Positions 23,523 through 34,200 of a stretch of DNA of 64,000 nt are shown piece by piece. Both the position numbers and the translations under genes were made by a program. How positions within the stretch are numbered: the first letter of the stretch is position 1; every line of letters starts with the position of its first letter. Below the pieces are notes generated by a model. The model searched no databases. It was given only the letters and a program-made list of their open reading frames with translations, and was not told the DNA's origin. The stretch is from NCBI GenBank assembly GCA_963971405.1, contig OZ020489.1, positions 25,136,290 to 25,200,289 of the forward strand, given 5' to 3'. Origin of the DNA: Psococerastis gibbosa (Eukaryota; Arthropoda; Insecta; Psocodea; Psocidae).

Positions 23523-25323
23523 CCGGACCTCCTGGACATCAAAAATATAATCATAAGCCTACATTAAAACTTCCAAGGATGGGCATGGTTTATCAGTGTT
23601 TATTATTCAATTTCACATTGAGGATCAGACTTTGATTTCTTCCTTGAGATTATCAATGAATGCTGGTCTTATCAGTTTATCAGCAGAGCCTCTCTTTTGT
23701 AGATAATAGAATATTGTGGTAGTTCCAGCAAACTTGTAATTGTGAAACTCAAAACATCTCAAAAGGTCATCAATTAAAATTTAAATAACCAATTTAACAA
23801 TTTGAATGCGCGGTCGTTAACTTCTTAATTTCTATACCGTATCGACACCGATCTTTATCTGTATTGATTGCCCTCTTAAATGCAATCTGTACGGAGCCTG
23901 CAATATTATTATTAGATTGACTGGACTTAACATTGGGAAATTGCTACAATCCTATGCCTAGTATATAAAATGAGTATTTGATGTCGTGTTTTTTTAGAGT
24001 AATAAGTACAATTTTCAGGTGATAAACTGTAAATTTACTACAAAAGCTATTATTTTTACGGATTTTTAACGGACTATTTTCAAAGTTCAAATCTATACGG
24101 CTGAAGAAGGAAAAAATTCAACACTCCGTCGTCATTTGTATACCAAATATTTTGATATCTCTGCAAAAAAAAAATCAAGGAAAATTCTAACAAAACAAAT
24201 ATTTAAGCCTATGATTCTGATGAACCAAAATATAATATAATAATATATATGAAACAAATAGGCATAATAATGTGGAGGGAGCTCTCATATTTTAGGGCTG
24301 TGAAAACCAAAATGGGATAAAGTACAGAGATAATAATCGGCCATTCCATAATACATTAATAATTACCAATTTGCATGAACGGTTATAATAAAATGATCTC
24401 TACAATGAAAATCCAATATTGGGTCACAGTATATCTGTGCCTGTAATTTATTACTTATTTTATTTCGGCAATCAAGCGCGAAAATATTTGACCCTTTTTT
24501 AATTATGCTGAAAATTACTGTTAATAGATATACTGCATGGTACATATTGTACTACAATATAGTAAATTAATAATCATGCATGGCGCCAGTTCGTTTTCAG
24601 TTAGCTACCTAGCTACATTTTTACTGGCTTTAATTAACTATAAAATTAAAAAGAAAACCCCTGGCAGGACCACCAATTGAAGTTCCATTTTTTTTTTAAA
24701 TTTACTATGCAAGTTATAAAGGTTTTGGTATATTAAAGTTGCATAGCACCGTACTACAATTATTAATAATATAGGTATACAATAGTAATAATTACAATAC
24801 ATGGACATTTTTAGTTTTGGTTGCGTCACTTTTCCATTTAAACTGATAGGGGACAAAAACTTATCGAATCATCCATGGAAAATTTTAACCCCAAAATTTA
24901 AAAATACCATGATATTATGCGTATGAAAATAATAGTCTTCTACTAACTACTAAATTAAAGAACCGGTGCGAGTTAATCCGTACATGATTTCCTTTTGGGG
25001 TAAAACCCCCCAAAATTGAGTTGGCCCTAGATCAATAAGAAATGGCCATGGCCGAGACGGCGAGACATAATTTTTGTAAACCTATGTCCAATTTCATTAA
25101 AATCCATCGAGTAGTTTGGCCACAAATTGACGAAATTCGTAAAAATCGAAAATTTCAAAGATTTCCTTACACTAACGTATACGTAGGAAGCAAAAATATA
25201 AAAACTGATTGATTTTTATGTGATCCAGATCTAGGGGTAGCTAATATCTACATATATGTTCCATACAGATAGCTTTACGATCGTTGCTCTAGCCCTCCAC
25301 TTTGACAAGAGTTCTTATAGTGC
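23523..25323. other. No gene recognised
   Basis: AT-rich. The stretch near 25080-25150 reads TTTCATTAAAATCCATCGAG, a phrase of a kind often seen in animal repeats, but no borders are visible. Confidence 0.4.
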
Positions 25324-25340
25324 GGGGGGGGGGGGGGGGG
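25324..25340 (+). repeat. 17-base G homopolymer
   Basis: The longest uninterrupted G run seen in the window. Unlike most other G runs here, it has no recognisable hAT-like ends around it. Confidence 0.85.
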
Positions 25341-25390
25341 CTCTCCGCAATTCTTTTCAATTATCATATTGATATAAAAATTTCTCTGTC

Positions 25391-25461
25391 CTGCTTGATA
25401 TGCCATCCATCTGCGCAAACACGAGTTTCTCATTGCACAGGGTGGATGGCCTATCAAGCAG
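25391..25461 (+). ncRNA. Pre-miRNA-like stem-loop (candidate)
   Basis: CTGCTTGATATGCCATCCAT at the left pairs with ATGGCCTATCAAGCAG at the right, and the stem continues with CTGCGCAA against TTGCACAG. This gives a stem of about 28 bp with two mismatches and one small bulge, closed by a 14-nt loop (25419-25432). The size and slight imperfection suit a microRNA precursor; a tiny palindromic element is the alternative. It may be transcribed from either strand. A 17-G run lies 50 bp upstream. Confidence 0.3.
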
Positions 25462-26070
25462 TCATACATATATTGTATTGTATTGTCGTTGCATTAAAAA
25501 TTGGTATCAATGAAAATATTCTGTAATGTTTTGGAGGAATACATTTTAACTTTACTTTACTACGTTACCCTCTTAATTTTTTTCCCTTATTACAGTGCAA
25601 TATAATGGTTCAACCGCAGAGCAGGGGGTATTTCATAATAACTTTGCATGGTCATTCAAATATTTTATTGAATTAATCTTAACTGCACCAATATGTATTG
25701 GCTTTTGATAAATTCGGTGTAAAATTGGGCTGAGTAATCTCCTAGAACCTTCAATCACAGGTGGTTATAGAGCAGCCTAGAATCCATTAGAGTGACGTGA
25801 AGTCTTTAAACCTATAAAAAGAGATTAGTGGGTTGAGTTGCTTCTCATAATTCGATGGACAGGGCGCATAATCCTACATGACAAGTTAAGGCAAGACCGG
25901 GAAGAATCGTAGAAAATGTGGGCTGGCTCTCCTTATACTGTATACCTTACGTTATTTCTGTTAGGATTTTGAACAAGATATATTTTATCTTTAAATTATA
26001 AGTTATACACTATTAGTTATTATCTTAATTTTTCTCTTTTGGGGGTATAAATGTTAAATAAATAAATATT

Positions 26071-26258
26071 GACTTTTTGTTCTATTACTAAGCCAGTGGA
26101 GTTAGGGCTATAAAGCCCTCTCTCAAACTCAACTAGCAAGACCCGGGACTGTCTGCTTTACATGCCCTCCAAAGCACGGTCCGAAAATGAGGGACTTGAA
26201 CTAACAACCTTTCGGGTGAAAGTCGGAGTCTGTAACACTACTCTACATGTTCTGACAC
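26071..26258 (-). mobile_element. tRNA-derived SINE, family B, copy 2
   Basis: The reverse copy reads TTCTATTACTAAGCCAG, GGCTATAAAGCCCTCTC, GGACTTGAACTAACAACC (B-box complement) and CAACACTACTCTAC-like A-box complement. Confidence 0.7.
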
Positions 26259-27866
26259 CATCGAAAGTATTGGAAAAGACGGCAACGACATCACCGTCGT
26301 CTATCGCATTATATGTATTATTCCTTACTTAGACTTTTCAAGCGATAATGCTGGGAGCCGCTGTAAATAAGTGCAGACTGGTGGAAAACAGCGATGAAGG
26401 CCAGAAGTTCATATGGGCTGATTGTGTCATCCTAAACTAAGGTAAAGTGAGCAAGCTGCAGGCTATGCACTAAATGTTTGTGATCAAACATGTAGTCTCC
26501 TTATCACAGACCGTTTTAGTAAACAATGACAACTTTACATTGATTGGCCATCAAAGTATAGAACATTTCCTAAAATTGCTCACACCTACGAACTAACGGA
26601 CTCATGTATTTACTAGGTACCCTATTAGTTGAACCATGCGTCATAGCAGAATCTTAACCGTTGTTATCTTACAGATGATGTATACGTTAGAGCTTCCGTA
26701 TATTATTTGCCAATTGTCATTAGTTGTTAGATGACTGTTGTTGTTGTGCCTCAGTGAACTTGCCGTGATTTTCTGCTCTGAGGTGTGGTTTAACTTATAT
26801 ACCTATATCACTAGTAATTGGAATGAACAAGTAAATAAATGAACATACAATTTATGTATTTCTTGGTTATTTATTTTATCTATTTGCCATCACATTAAGC
26901 CACAAGTAGCCTTATTATACCAATATTTGTAAAAGATTCAGTATAAGTCCAGAAGCATAGCACATTATTATGTACTAGTGGCCCCGAGCGAACATTTGCA
27001 GAATTTTACAGCGCCTGTGTGCATTTTATTAGCCAACAAACCAAATTACCATGACAACAAAAAGCGCCTGAGCGCACGAAGAGTAAACTTTTAAGAACGA
27101 TTTAAATAAATTGAAGCATGCAAATAGAGCATGAGTCTATTAGGCGTATTCCTGTTGCTCGAAAAAAGCGTAGATAGTAGATGTGTACTTTGGTGCACGC
27201 AGGACGACCATATATTTTCAGTACAAAACCGCCTAGCGGCCTTAACGAAATAATGTACTATGTGGAATTTCCATGCAAAATTTCAATGTACTGTTGGCTT
27301 GCTTCAAGTTCCCCTGATGAATATTCCATGAAAGCAGAATCACCAATCAGTCATATGTGGAGAGCATCAGAGAACTACTTTGCTGTATTACTCTTTTGAA
27401 AATTAGTTGCACAAAATAACTCATTAGGCAAATTCTGCTTTCATAGAATATTCATAGGTACCTACTTGATCCCAGCCAACAGTACGTGCATTGCAAGCTG
27501 TACACCTATGATTCTCCACTAGTACAGTATTTTGAAAGGTTTTCCATAAGTAGCAGCCTTTCTATGAATTATGCGGTTTTTTTGTGCCTAAATAGGACAC
27601 TGCGTAAAGACCGTGGCGTATTTGTTGTTGCACATAGTGGTATTACCATAGACACACCATTATCGCGATAACAATACAAAGCAGGCTGGAATTATAAGAT
27701 CTTCAATGAATATTGTACGCTCCGCATACAGGCGGAAACATTAATATGCCCGTGTTGCATGGCTCGCCAGACAAAAGTCGTTGCGATGTAGCGCAGATTT
27801 TTCTTTGTTTACACTGTTTTCAGTTAGATGGGTTAATGAGGGACAGTTATTGCCTTCCTAATTATA
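26259..27866. other. No gene recognised
   Basis: Only frames of up to 72 codons, none recognisable. Confidence 0.45.
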
Positions 27867-27988
27867 AGTTAGTATAAGGAAAAATTTTGTGATCGTCGAC
27901 ATTTTCAATTTCGAGATTTCAACGGAACCCAGGAACCTAAAAAGGTGGTTTTTACGAAATGTCTGTCTGTCGGTCTGTCTGCCTGTAT
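27867..27988 (+). repeat. Dispersed repeat R3, copy 3
   Basis: TTAGTATAAGGAAAAATTTTG, CGAGATTTCAACGGAACCC, TTTTTACGAAATGTCTGTC and more GTCTG units. The ACACGTTTTGAGG part is deleted here. Confidence 0.55.
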
Positions 27989-28911
27989 TAAAATATTTCA
28001 CCTCACCCTTACAAGTAACCAGGACTGACGACCTGATCAGCGACTCCTACTTCTAGTCCCAAGTCCCAATCTAAAGGAAGTCTCCATTGTATGGACATTT
28101 TTATTTCAATGAAATGGAAAGCAGGGAAGAGCTGAGGAGGCGTGGACTGTACTCGGATATGCAGTACCTATCTGGGGTCATCGGGAGGACACCAAAGAAT
28201 GTGCCAATATCCCTTGTTTGTACCTATAAAGCATATGCGTAGTGTAAAAGAGTCAATTTATGGTCTTATTCAGATACCATTTACAGTCAATAAACGTCCA
28301 CCTTTTGGAAGCACTCTAGCTATACATTGTAGCATACAATATTATCATTATGCACTTATGTAGGCCTATGAATATAATATTTATAATGTTAACTATAGGA
28401 GAAACACATTTTCGTTCCAGGGGCGTAGGTAGACAAGATTAGTGGGTCACGAGTTAAGGGGAACGGGGGTCCTGAAATTTTTTCTCCAAAACGGCTCCTA
28501 CCCTGTGATTTATTTTTTTCGCAGACATATATTTTAGTACTTTAGTACTTACTGTTTAAAAAAAAAACAATAGCTCACATCACAACCCCCCTCATAGTTT
28601 ACGTCAGGGTGTGAAAGAATAAAAAAAGGCTAAATTTGCATGAAAAATATTTTAAGTTCTAAATGTTGAGTTACAGAACCGAATAAGTCGCTTTTCAAAG
28701 CAACTGGAACTAATACAGTACCTATTCTAATTGATAAATAGGAAAACATGTACGGGTTCACCCGTACCGGTTCTTTTACTGCGCTGTCATAATTTTGAGC
28801 TATTGCTATTGTTATTTGCAAACTTGGCGGGACCGCCGGGACCCAAATTCACTGTTCGTTCGTTGTGCATGAAATTTTCCCAGAGGTGGATATAATTGTT
28901 TAACGGACTTA

Positions 28912-29306
28912 GGCGCGGTTTCCACCGACCGGCTAGGGCTAAATACAAATACGGTGACGTGGTGACAGACATTCAAGAGTTAGGCGGGCTTTCCATCGAC
29001 CTCGCATTGCAGAATACAAATGACATTGACGGAAATGTTTGTTTTTATTTTTATAGAAATCTATTGAAATGTTTGTTATTAACATATCCCATGACGCAAT
29101 TTTTTAATTTTAGTTTGTTTGTTTGTGATTTTACTGTATGATCATTGATCAATTTTAACTATGGCATAGAGGAAAACAAACATTTCCGTCAATGTCATTT
29201 GCATTCTGCAATGCGAGGTCTGTGGAAACCCCGCCTAAGTCTTGAATGTCTGCTACCACGTCACCGTTTTTGTATTTAGCCCTAGCCGGTCGATGGAAAC
29301 CCCGCC
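28912..29306. mobile_element. Composite foldback MITE, copy 2, with TTA target duplication
   Basis: Ends are GGCGCGGTTTCCACCG and GATGGAAACCCCGCC, flanked on both sides by TTA. The outer arms carry ACAGACATTCAAGAG on the left and the complement CTTGAATGTCTGC on the right. The inner arms start TTAGGCGGGCTTTCC and end GGAAACCCCGCCTAA. The interior matches the copies at 5349 and 52715. Confidence 0.8.
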
Positions 29307-29331
29307 TTAATACAGTATATAATATACTAAT

Positions 29332-29766
29332 ATGTCTTATAAAGCTACATCCAGCATCCGCACTATGCTTGTTTTTATGGATTGTGTCATGGGTGCCAAA
29401 AGGTTGAAATGCAGCGGGATCAGATTATTTATACGTACCCAGCAATTGACAGTCTTGGTCAGAGGAATACTGAACGACATTCTGTCGTGTGGACGGCGCG
29501 TAATCCCATTTTCCGTTCCTCTATTGCTTTTGTTACAGCGAATGCTTATTGAAGATGATCTCTTTCACTTTTCCTTTTCTCCGAACATTGTGGTCATACT
29601 ATACGATCCCCCTAATACTCTAGTTGGATCTCTTACAGGCAAATTTCATTCAGTTAGCGACACCATGGGTATGATTAGGTGTCACAATCATCAAACTTGC
29701 CATTCAACCTACGACGAATTGTTTATCGGCCTTATTCGAATTAACCCTACGATAGTTTCGATTTGA
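29332..29766 (+). CDS. Open frame of 144 codons, not recognised
   Basis: The frame opens 26 bp after a foldback MITE and closes at 29766. The peptide is hydrophobic in its middle (V-P-L-L-L-L-L-Q) and His/Cys-bearing near the end (R-C-H-N-H-Q-T-C-H), but I recognise no domain. Local base composition is somewhat less AT-rich than the flanks. It may be chance. Confidence 0.15.
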   Translation: MSYKATSSIRTMLVFMDCVMGAKRLKCSGIRLFIRTQQLTVLVRGILNDILSCGRRVIPFSVPLLLLLQRMLIEDDLFHFSFSPNIVVILYDPPNTLVGSLTGKFHSVSDTMGMIRCHNHQTCHSTYDELFIGLIRINPTIVSI

Positions 29767-30057
29767 CTGGACGCTATCTTGAAATCGTTGATTTGTCGTG
29801 AAAAGTGTTGATTACCATTATCGTAGATAATAATACGGACTTTGAATCAGATTTTATTTCATTCCTCTGTGGCCAATATTAACTGAGATGTGAATGATAT
29901 ACGGTTTTAATCGGCCACCATCTTGGAACTAATCAGTGGATCTAGCTGGTTAACGAGCTCGATCAAGACATTTGTATGATGAATTTTTGTGCCAAGTTTC
30001 ATCAAAATCGGATCATATTTACGGAAGTTCATAAAATAGATATACACACACCTGTAC

Positions 30058-30122
30058 TAAACAAAAAATAACAAAAACTTAGAGTTTTTCTAAAACTCTA
30101 AGTTTTTGTTATTTTTTGTTTA
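30058..30122. repeat. Perfect 31-bp hairpin with a 3-nt loop
   Basis: The left arm 30058-30088 (starting TAAACAAAAAATAACAAAAA) and right arm 30092-30122 are exact complements around TCT. With 42 more bases, the hairpin sits between two copies of ACACACCTGTAC (30046-30057 and 30165-30176). Confidence 0.8.
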
Positions 30123-30176
30123 TTAAAATGAAATACCACGAAGTCACGAGTAATCTCATTATTTACACACCTGTAC

Positions 30177-31571
30177 ATATAATATATAAAATTTTGAACT
30201 GAGGGTGGTTTTAGATTCAGGGGGTCATGAAATGAAAAGTTATGAAGAAATTTTCCGGAAGTCGAACATTGGTCGCCGTCTCAATAGGTAGATGAATCTC
30301 CGTAAGATAACCGACAACTTAGTCCGTAACTTGCAAAGAAATATATTTTTTTCTTATGCCGGCACGCATTGCAGTGTTGTAGTCATTTAAACGTGGCTCT
30401 CAGGAGCAAAGCCGGTTCGTAAGTTTCAGAAGCAGCAGTCAATTTACATTGGTTTTTATCGTCAGGCACTCTTATTAGTGACAGCTATCGCAAAGTCTGA
30501 CAGTTTTTCAAGTAATTGCGACTGAATTCGGAACATAAGGGTTTTTCTGCTGTGCCATTGAACGACCAACCTGAAGCAAAAGTCACTCGTTCATTGGCTA
30601 AGATTGAAGTAGCTATATGCTCTTCATTTACTAATCTTATAGTTTATCAACTGCTAAAAATAATTTGGAACAATTAGCAGTAAATCAGGTCAACGTGGCT
30701 TGTTCAATATTTATGCCATAATCGCTTTAATAGCCTGACTGACATTCTCAGGCTCTCTCAGGTATCTGCGTTTCTTAGCCACTCAAATAATACATATAGA
30801 AATGAATAATCTACATCCTATTAGTATAATAGGTAGGTACACACAGTATGAACACATAAATATAGTACAACTACAATTATCCGAACCATTTAGGGTTCGG
30901 ATTCGGATAATCAAATATTTGGACAAATAGATGTTATGACAATCAAATACTAGGATAATTGAAGCTCCTTAGGACATCACATCCGAAGGCATCATAGGTG
31001 AAAGAGGAAATACCTTATCCAGACCACAGTAGGGAAAATAAGACACGACTATCCTGAAGTAATACTGAAAAGTGGTCCCAGGATAGTTCGGGGGAGACGG
31101 GGGGAAAAGGCATCATAGATAAGGATGGGGTGAGGGGGGTGAAGCTGCCTAAACAATGTATGGTGAGAAAAGAATAAGGGTAAGGTGAAATTGGTGGGAG
31201 GGGAAGGTGTGGGACCCCAGCACTTAAATCGGTAAAAACGTTATAATGCTTTATTGCTTTATAATAACGTATTCTGTAATTACGACCCCTGGCATTTCAT
31301 TAGAAAAATTTTGACTTGACAATATATTGTCTACTTCGAGGGTAGTACAGTCAAAAGTCAAAACATACAGTACAGTATTAAAATAACGTATGTACAGTAA
31401 CCTGCGGTTGGACCTTGAGAATGGCGCAATTTTATGAGTTCCCAATAGTTCTCTATAGTCTATGGTATGTAGGCAGGGATGTTGACACAAGCTATATGGT
31501 GAACAGAATCGGTGTCTGTGTATTCGAACAGACAGCAGTCCCCGTGGCCCAAATTGCCATGAAGAAGATGA
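30177..31571. other. No gene recognised
   Basis: A small inverted pair CAATTATCC...GGATAATTG lies near 30870-30962 and purine-rich sequence at 31080-31215. On the gene model above this is intron or upstream DNA of the GATA-like gene. Confidence 0.4.
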
Positions 31572-31579
31572 CGTACAGT

Positions 31580-31857
31580 CAGGCGCGGATCTACAGGGGG
31601 GGGGGGCTATACCCCCCCCCCCCGTTAGGTTCCTCAAAATTCCTCACACTATTTCAGTCTTATTTTTCACAAATTTTCTCCCGGGGGAGACCCCGGGCCC
31701 CCCTTGTGCTCGAATGTATTAATTACCTATAATATATAATATAGAACCCTTATTGCTCTGAAAATGCGTAAAACCCCAATATTTCAGCCCTATTTTTCAA
31801 ATTGTTTTCGTATTTAATCTTAGCCCCCTCCTTGGTCTCATTCTAGATCCGCGCTTG
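31580..31857. mobile_element. hAT-like MITE, perfect 8-bp duplication, upstream of the GATA-like exon
   Basis: The ends CAGGCGCGGATCTA and TAGATCCGCGCTTG are flanked by CGTACAGT on both sides (31572-31579, 31858-31865). An 11-G run, CTATA and a 12-C run at 31596-31623 form a strong local hairpin. The rest of the interior matches 17444-17699 in the opposite orientation. Confidence 0.85.
31596..31623. repeat. G11-CTATA-C12 palindromic tract
   Basis: Eleven G, the five bases CTATA, then twelve C, inside the hAT-like element at 31580. It can form a very stable hairpin on either strand. Confidence 0.8.
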
Positions 31858-32004
31858 CGTACAGTTGCTTCTGGTTTTAGAGTTAAGAAGGTTGGTGAGC
31901 GGGACCAGTCGTCTGTATATTTCTACTTCAAATAGCCTATAACGGAGACTGAGAACCGAGACCGGTTCGGTTCTAACGATTTCTATTATATTCAAATAAA
32001 TTAC

Positions 32005-32185
32005 CTTTTGTTCTATTTCTACTATTTCTAAGCCAACACACAGATAGCGGAGTTAGGGCTAAAGCCCTCTCTTAACTAGAGATGTCCTCCGACGCATGGC
32101 CTGAAAATGAAGCATGTGTAGGACACGAACCAACAACCTATGCGCCATGGGGTAAAAATCGGAGTCCGTGCCACAACTCTGCTCA
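32005..32185 (-). mobile_element. tRNA-derived SINE, family B, copy 3, just upstream of the GATA-like exon
   Basis: The reverse copy carries GAGTTAGGGCTAAAGCCC, CACGAACCAACAACC and CCGTGCCACAACTCTGC. It ends about 110 bp before the splice acceptor at 32297. Confidence 0.65.
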
Positions 32186-32297
32186 ATGGTCATTTTCGGT
32201 CCGGTCCTTGGTTTTGTACGATGCGATCAAAATTCGGACCAGACAAAAGTTTTTTCCTCACTATAAATTTGATGTAATTTTTTATTCTTCTTTGCAG

Positions 32298-32349
32298 GGA
32301 TGTGGGACTGCGGCAGGAGGGGGGAATGTTTCTGCCCCCTTAACTGACT
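32298..32349 (+). other. 5' UTR part of the GATA-like exon, with upstream splice acceptor
   Basis: A pyrimidine-rich tract ending TTCTTTGCAG at 32288-32297 is a good 3' splice site. The exon would start at 32298 and carry 52 nt of leader before the ATG. So at least one non-coding exon lies upstream, as in vertebrate GATA2/GATA3, where translation starts in the second exon. An in-frame TAA lies nine bases before the ATG. Confidence 0.6.
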
Positions 32350-32647
32350 ATGGATGTGTCCGGATCCGAGGGTTACAAATGGTATGAATCTCCGCGGTTG
32401 AATCTTCACGGGAACTCGTCCCCCGCGCCGGGCGCCTCTGTCGGGGGGGTCCCAGACCCCGGCCAGCCTACGCCACTGCTCAATTCGGACGTGCACGGCG
32501 ACATGTCTTCCGCCGTTGTCGAACACATGAACAATTTCTTCGCCCACCACCACGGTGGGCTGGCGGGGGGTGACTCGCAGGGGCACCGTGCCGCTGCGGC
32601 CCGGTACTACCACCAGAGCATGCATACGCCCTATGCTGCCAGCCATG
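32350..32647 (+). CDS. GATA2/3-like: First coding exon of a GATA2/3-class (GATA-1/2/3, grain-type) zinc-finger transcription factor; partial gene
   Basis: The exon encodes 99 residues plus the first base of a Gly codon. GATA factors are nuclear proteins that bind WGATAR sites through two C4 zinc fingers; this exon holds only the finger-free N-terminus. It starts M-D-V, has K-W-Y near residue 10 and L-N-L-H-G-N at 18-22, a V-V-E-H-M-N-N-F-F block near 56-64, and ends R-A-A-A-A-R-Y-Y...S-H-G. Vertebrate GATA3, as I know it, starts M-E-V, has R-W and L-N-G-Q, a V-D-V-L-F-N block and R-A-T-V-Q-R-Y...H-H-G, and its first coding exon also ends after base 1 of that Gly codon (codon 81). The start is supported by an in-frame TAA at 32341-32343 and by A at -3 and G at +4. 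The exon is visibly GC-rich against AT-rich surroundings. The fingers are not in the window. Family assignment is inferred from motif order and intron phase, not from a search. Confidence 0.65.
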
Positions 32648-32653
32648 GTGAGT
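32648..32653 (+). other. Splice donor of the GATA-like exon
   Basis: The exon ends ...AGC CAT G and is followed by GTGAGT, a strong 5' splice site that splits a Gly codon after its first base (phase 1). Past it the open frame continues only 16 codons into AT-rich, hydrophobic read-through, as expected for an intron. Confidence 0.65.
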
Positions 32654-32874
32654 ATATTTTGTTGTTAAACATAATAGTCTCCTTAGTAACTTTGTAAAAC
32701 TTGCTGTCACTCATTGTTAAAATTAACTTTGTATAGTTTTACGAATAAAATTAAATTAAAAATTCACAACCGGTTTCGGCTCACGCCATCGTCACTTATG
32801 AATATTTTGTTGTAGTATTAATTGGGTGGTAAATTATGAAGCAACGGCCACATAGCAGAAGTTCTGTATTTCAG

Positions 32875-33095
32875 CAAAACTGCTATAAGAAGGGATATAG
32901 GGGGTTCCTTAATAATTGGTTTGGCATCCAAGAGCATGACTTCCCTTTTCTTAGAAGCAGTCTCAAAGGTCCCAATCCCCAGGATGATCACCAATCTTCG
33001 TCAGAAGAGGGATATAATGAAGAAGTAGAAGAATTTTTAGGTCTAGCGTCAATTACCGGTTGCCTTATACGACTACTGGTCACAGTGTGTGTACA
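32875..33095 (+). CDS. Exon-like open frame downstream of the GATA-like exon, not recognised
   Basis: An open frame of about 74 codons lies between an acceptor-like TATTTCAG (ends 32874) and a strong donor-like GTAAGT (starts 33096). The peptide is polar, with an acidic Ser/Glu stretch (S-S-S-E-E-G-Y-N-E-E-V-E-E-F) near its middle. I recognise no domain. It does not continue the frame of the GATA-like exon, because it opens in phase 0 and that exon ends in phase 1. It could be an exon of another transcript, a decayed transposase piece or chance. Confidence 0.2.
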
Positions 33096-33100
33096 GTAAG

Positions 33101-34200
33101 TCCACCTTCTGTGAAATAGGTATTCTCTTATTGCATGCACAACGATGATTTCTCAGTGTTCCATTACAATTTACAATGAGTGTGCTATTACTCGTATTCA
33201 CTTCAGTTAGTAGCCACAGTGCGTAAATATTATTTTCCTTCGCAAACTGCGCGAATATAACCCATTTCTTTAGGGAAACGTGCCACCTTCTTATTTATTA
33301 AAATGAAACAACTACTCGTTTCTTGTACTTCAATATCAGACGCAATCTACAGTGCATAATCATTAAGACAATGATGCCTTGATACCATTCATTAGTAAAA
33401 TGTTGAAGAAAAGATTGATGCATTGCTTTTGCGTATTGCTTCTTTTCATATTTACAAGTATGTATGTTATACACGTATTGCAGTATTAAAATAGAGAAGG
33501 GTGTAATTCATGTCTTGTTTTGTCTCGTAATTATATTATTTAAAATTTAAATAATATAGAGGACTATTGTAAAATAGCTATTGGCAAAGCAAAGACATCT
33601 AATAAATCCATTTATGGGTGCAGCTCAATCACAGCGACAATATTAGCAACAAACAGCAACAAATACCTTGGCGGGGACGACAGATGCATATGTATCATGA
33701 TTTACGCGCAGATCAAAAGTACACAAAGACGGGCCCGCGCGATGCAGAACTCAATGAAACGCGAAACATGAAAGATATAAGGTTGCATGACGAGAGAATG
33801 CAAAACCTGTAAGGCTGGACCGCGGGAAAATGACAAAGAGTCCCGGCCTAGGGTGTTTCATCGTCCAGCGATACGGACGGCGGCGTGGCCATATAGAGTT
33901 CTCGAGTTTCCAGCCATTCCAGGATCCTGGATACCACGCGTGTCTTCGCGTCAGCATTCACATCATTCCTCCAGGTCATTAGTCAGTTTGAGGCGTCCAA
34001 AAGTCAGCTAATTGGAGGATGTTGCAATGCCTTGATGGAGGGCTGTGTTTTTCGAATTGGTATCGTTTTGTTGATGACTGCATGCTTTGTTAAAATTCCC
34101 AAACAATAAAATAATTTCAGTAGGTACTTGTGAACACTTGCACCAGCAGTTGATTCAGTCACGCCTAGGTCTGTTACATAGAATCATTTTTTTTTTAAAT
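33101..34200. other. Intron-like DNA with a GC-rich patch
   Basis: 33640-34010 is clearly less AT-rich, with several CpGs, and holds overlapping frames of 60-75 codons on both strands, which looks like composition rather than coding. It may be regulatory. Confidence 0.3.

Noticed and set aside
28421..28615. Possible hAT-like element starting CAGGGGCGTAGGTAG
   Set aside because: No matching inverted end and no 8-bp direct repeat could be found.
30870..30962. Small inverted repeat CAATTATCC ... GGATAATTG as a MITE
   Set aside because: The arms are short, the flanks show no duplication and no second copy was seen.
31415..31732. 105-codon plus-strand open frame
   Set aside because: Its second half is the G/C-tract part of the hAT-like element at 31580, giving poly-Pro and Gly by composition.
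32227..32646. 139-codon minus-strand open frame across the GATA-like exon
   Set aside because: It is the antisense shadow of a GC-rich coding exon and has no splice context of its own.
33787..34011. Frame with R-E-C-K-T-C-K resembling the start of a GATA finger
   Set aside because: The C-x2-C is not followed by the conserved L-W-R-R and second C-N-A-C of a GATA finger, so it is not the missing exon.
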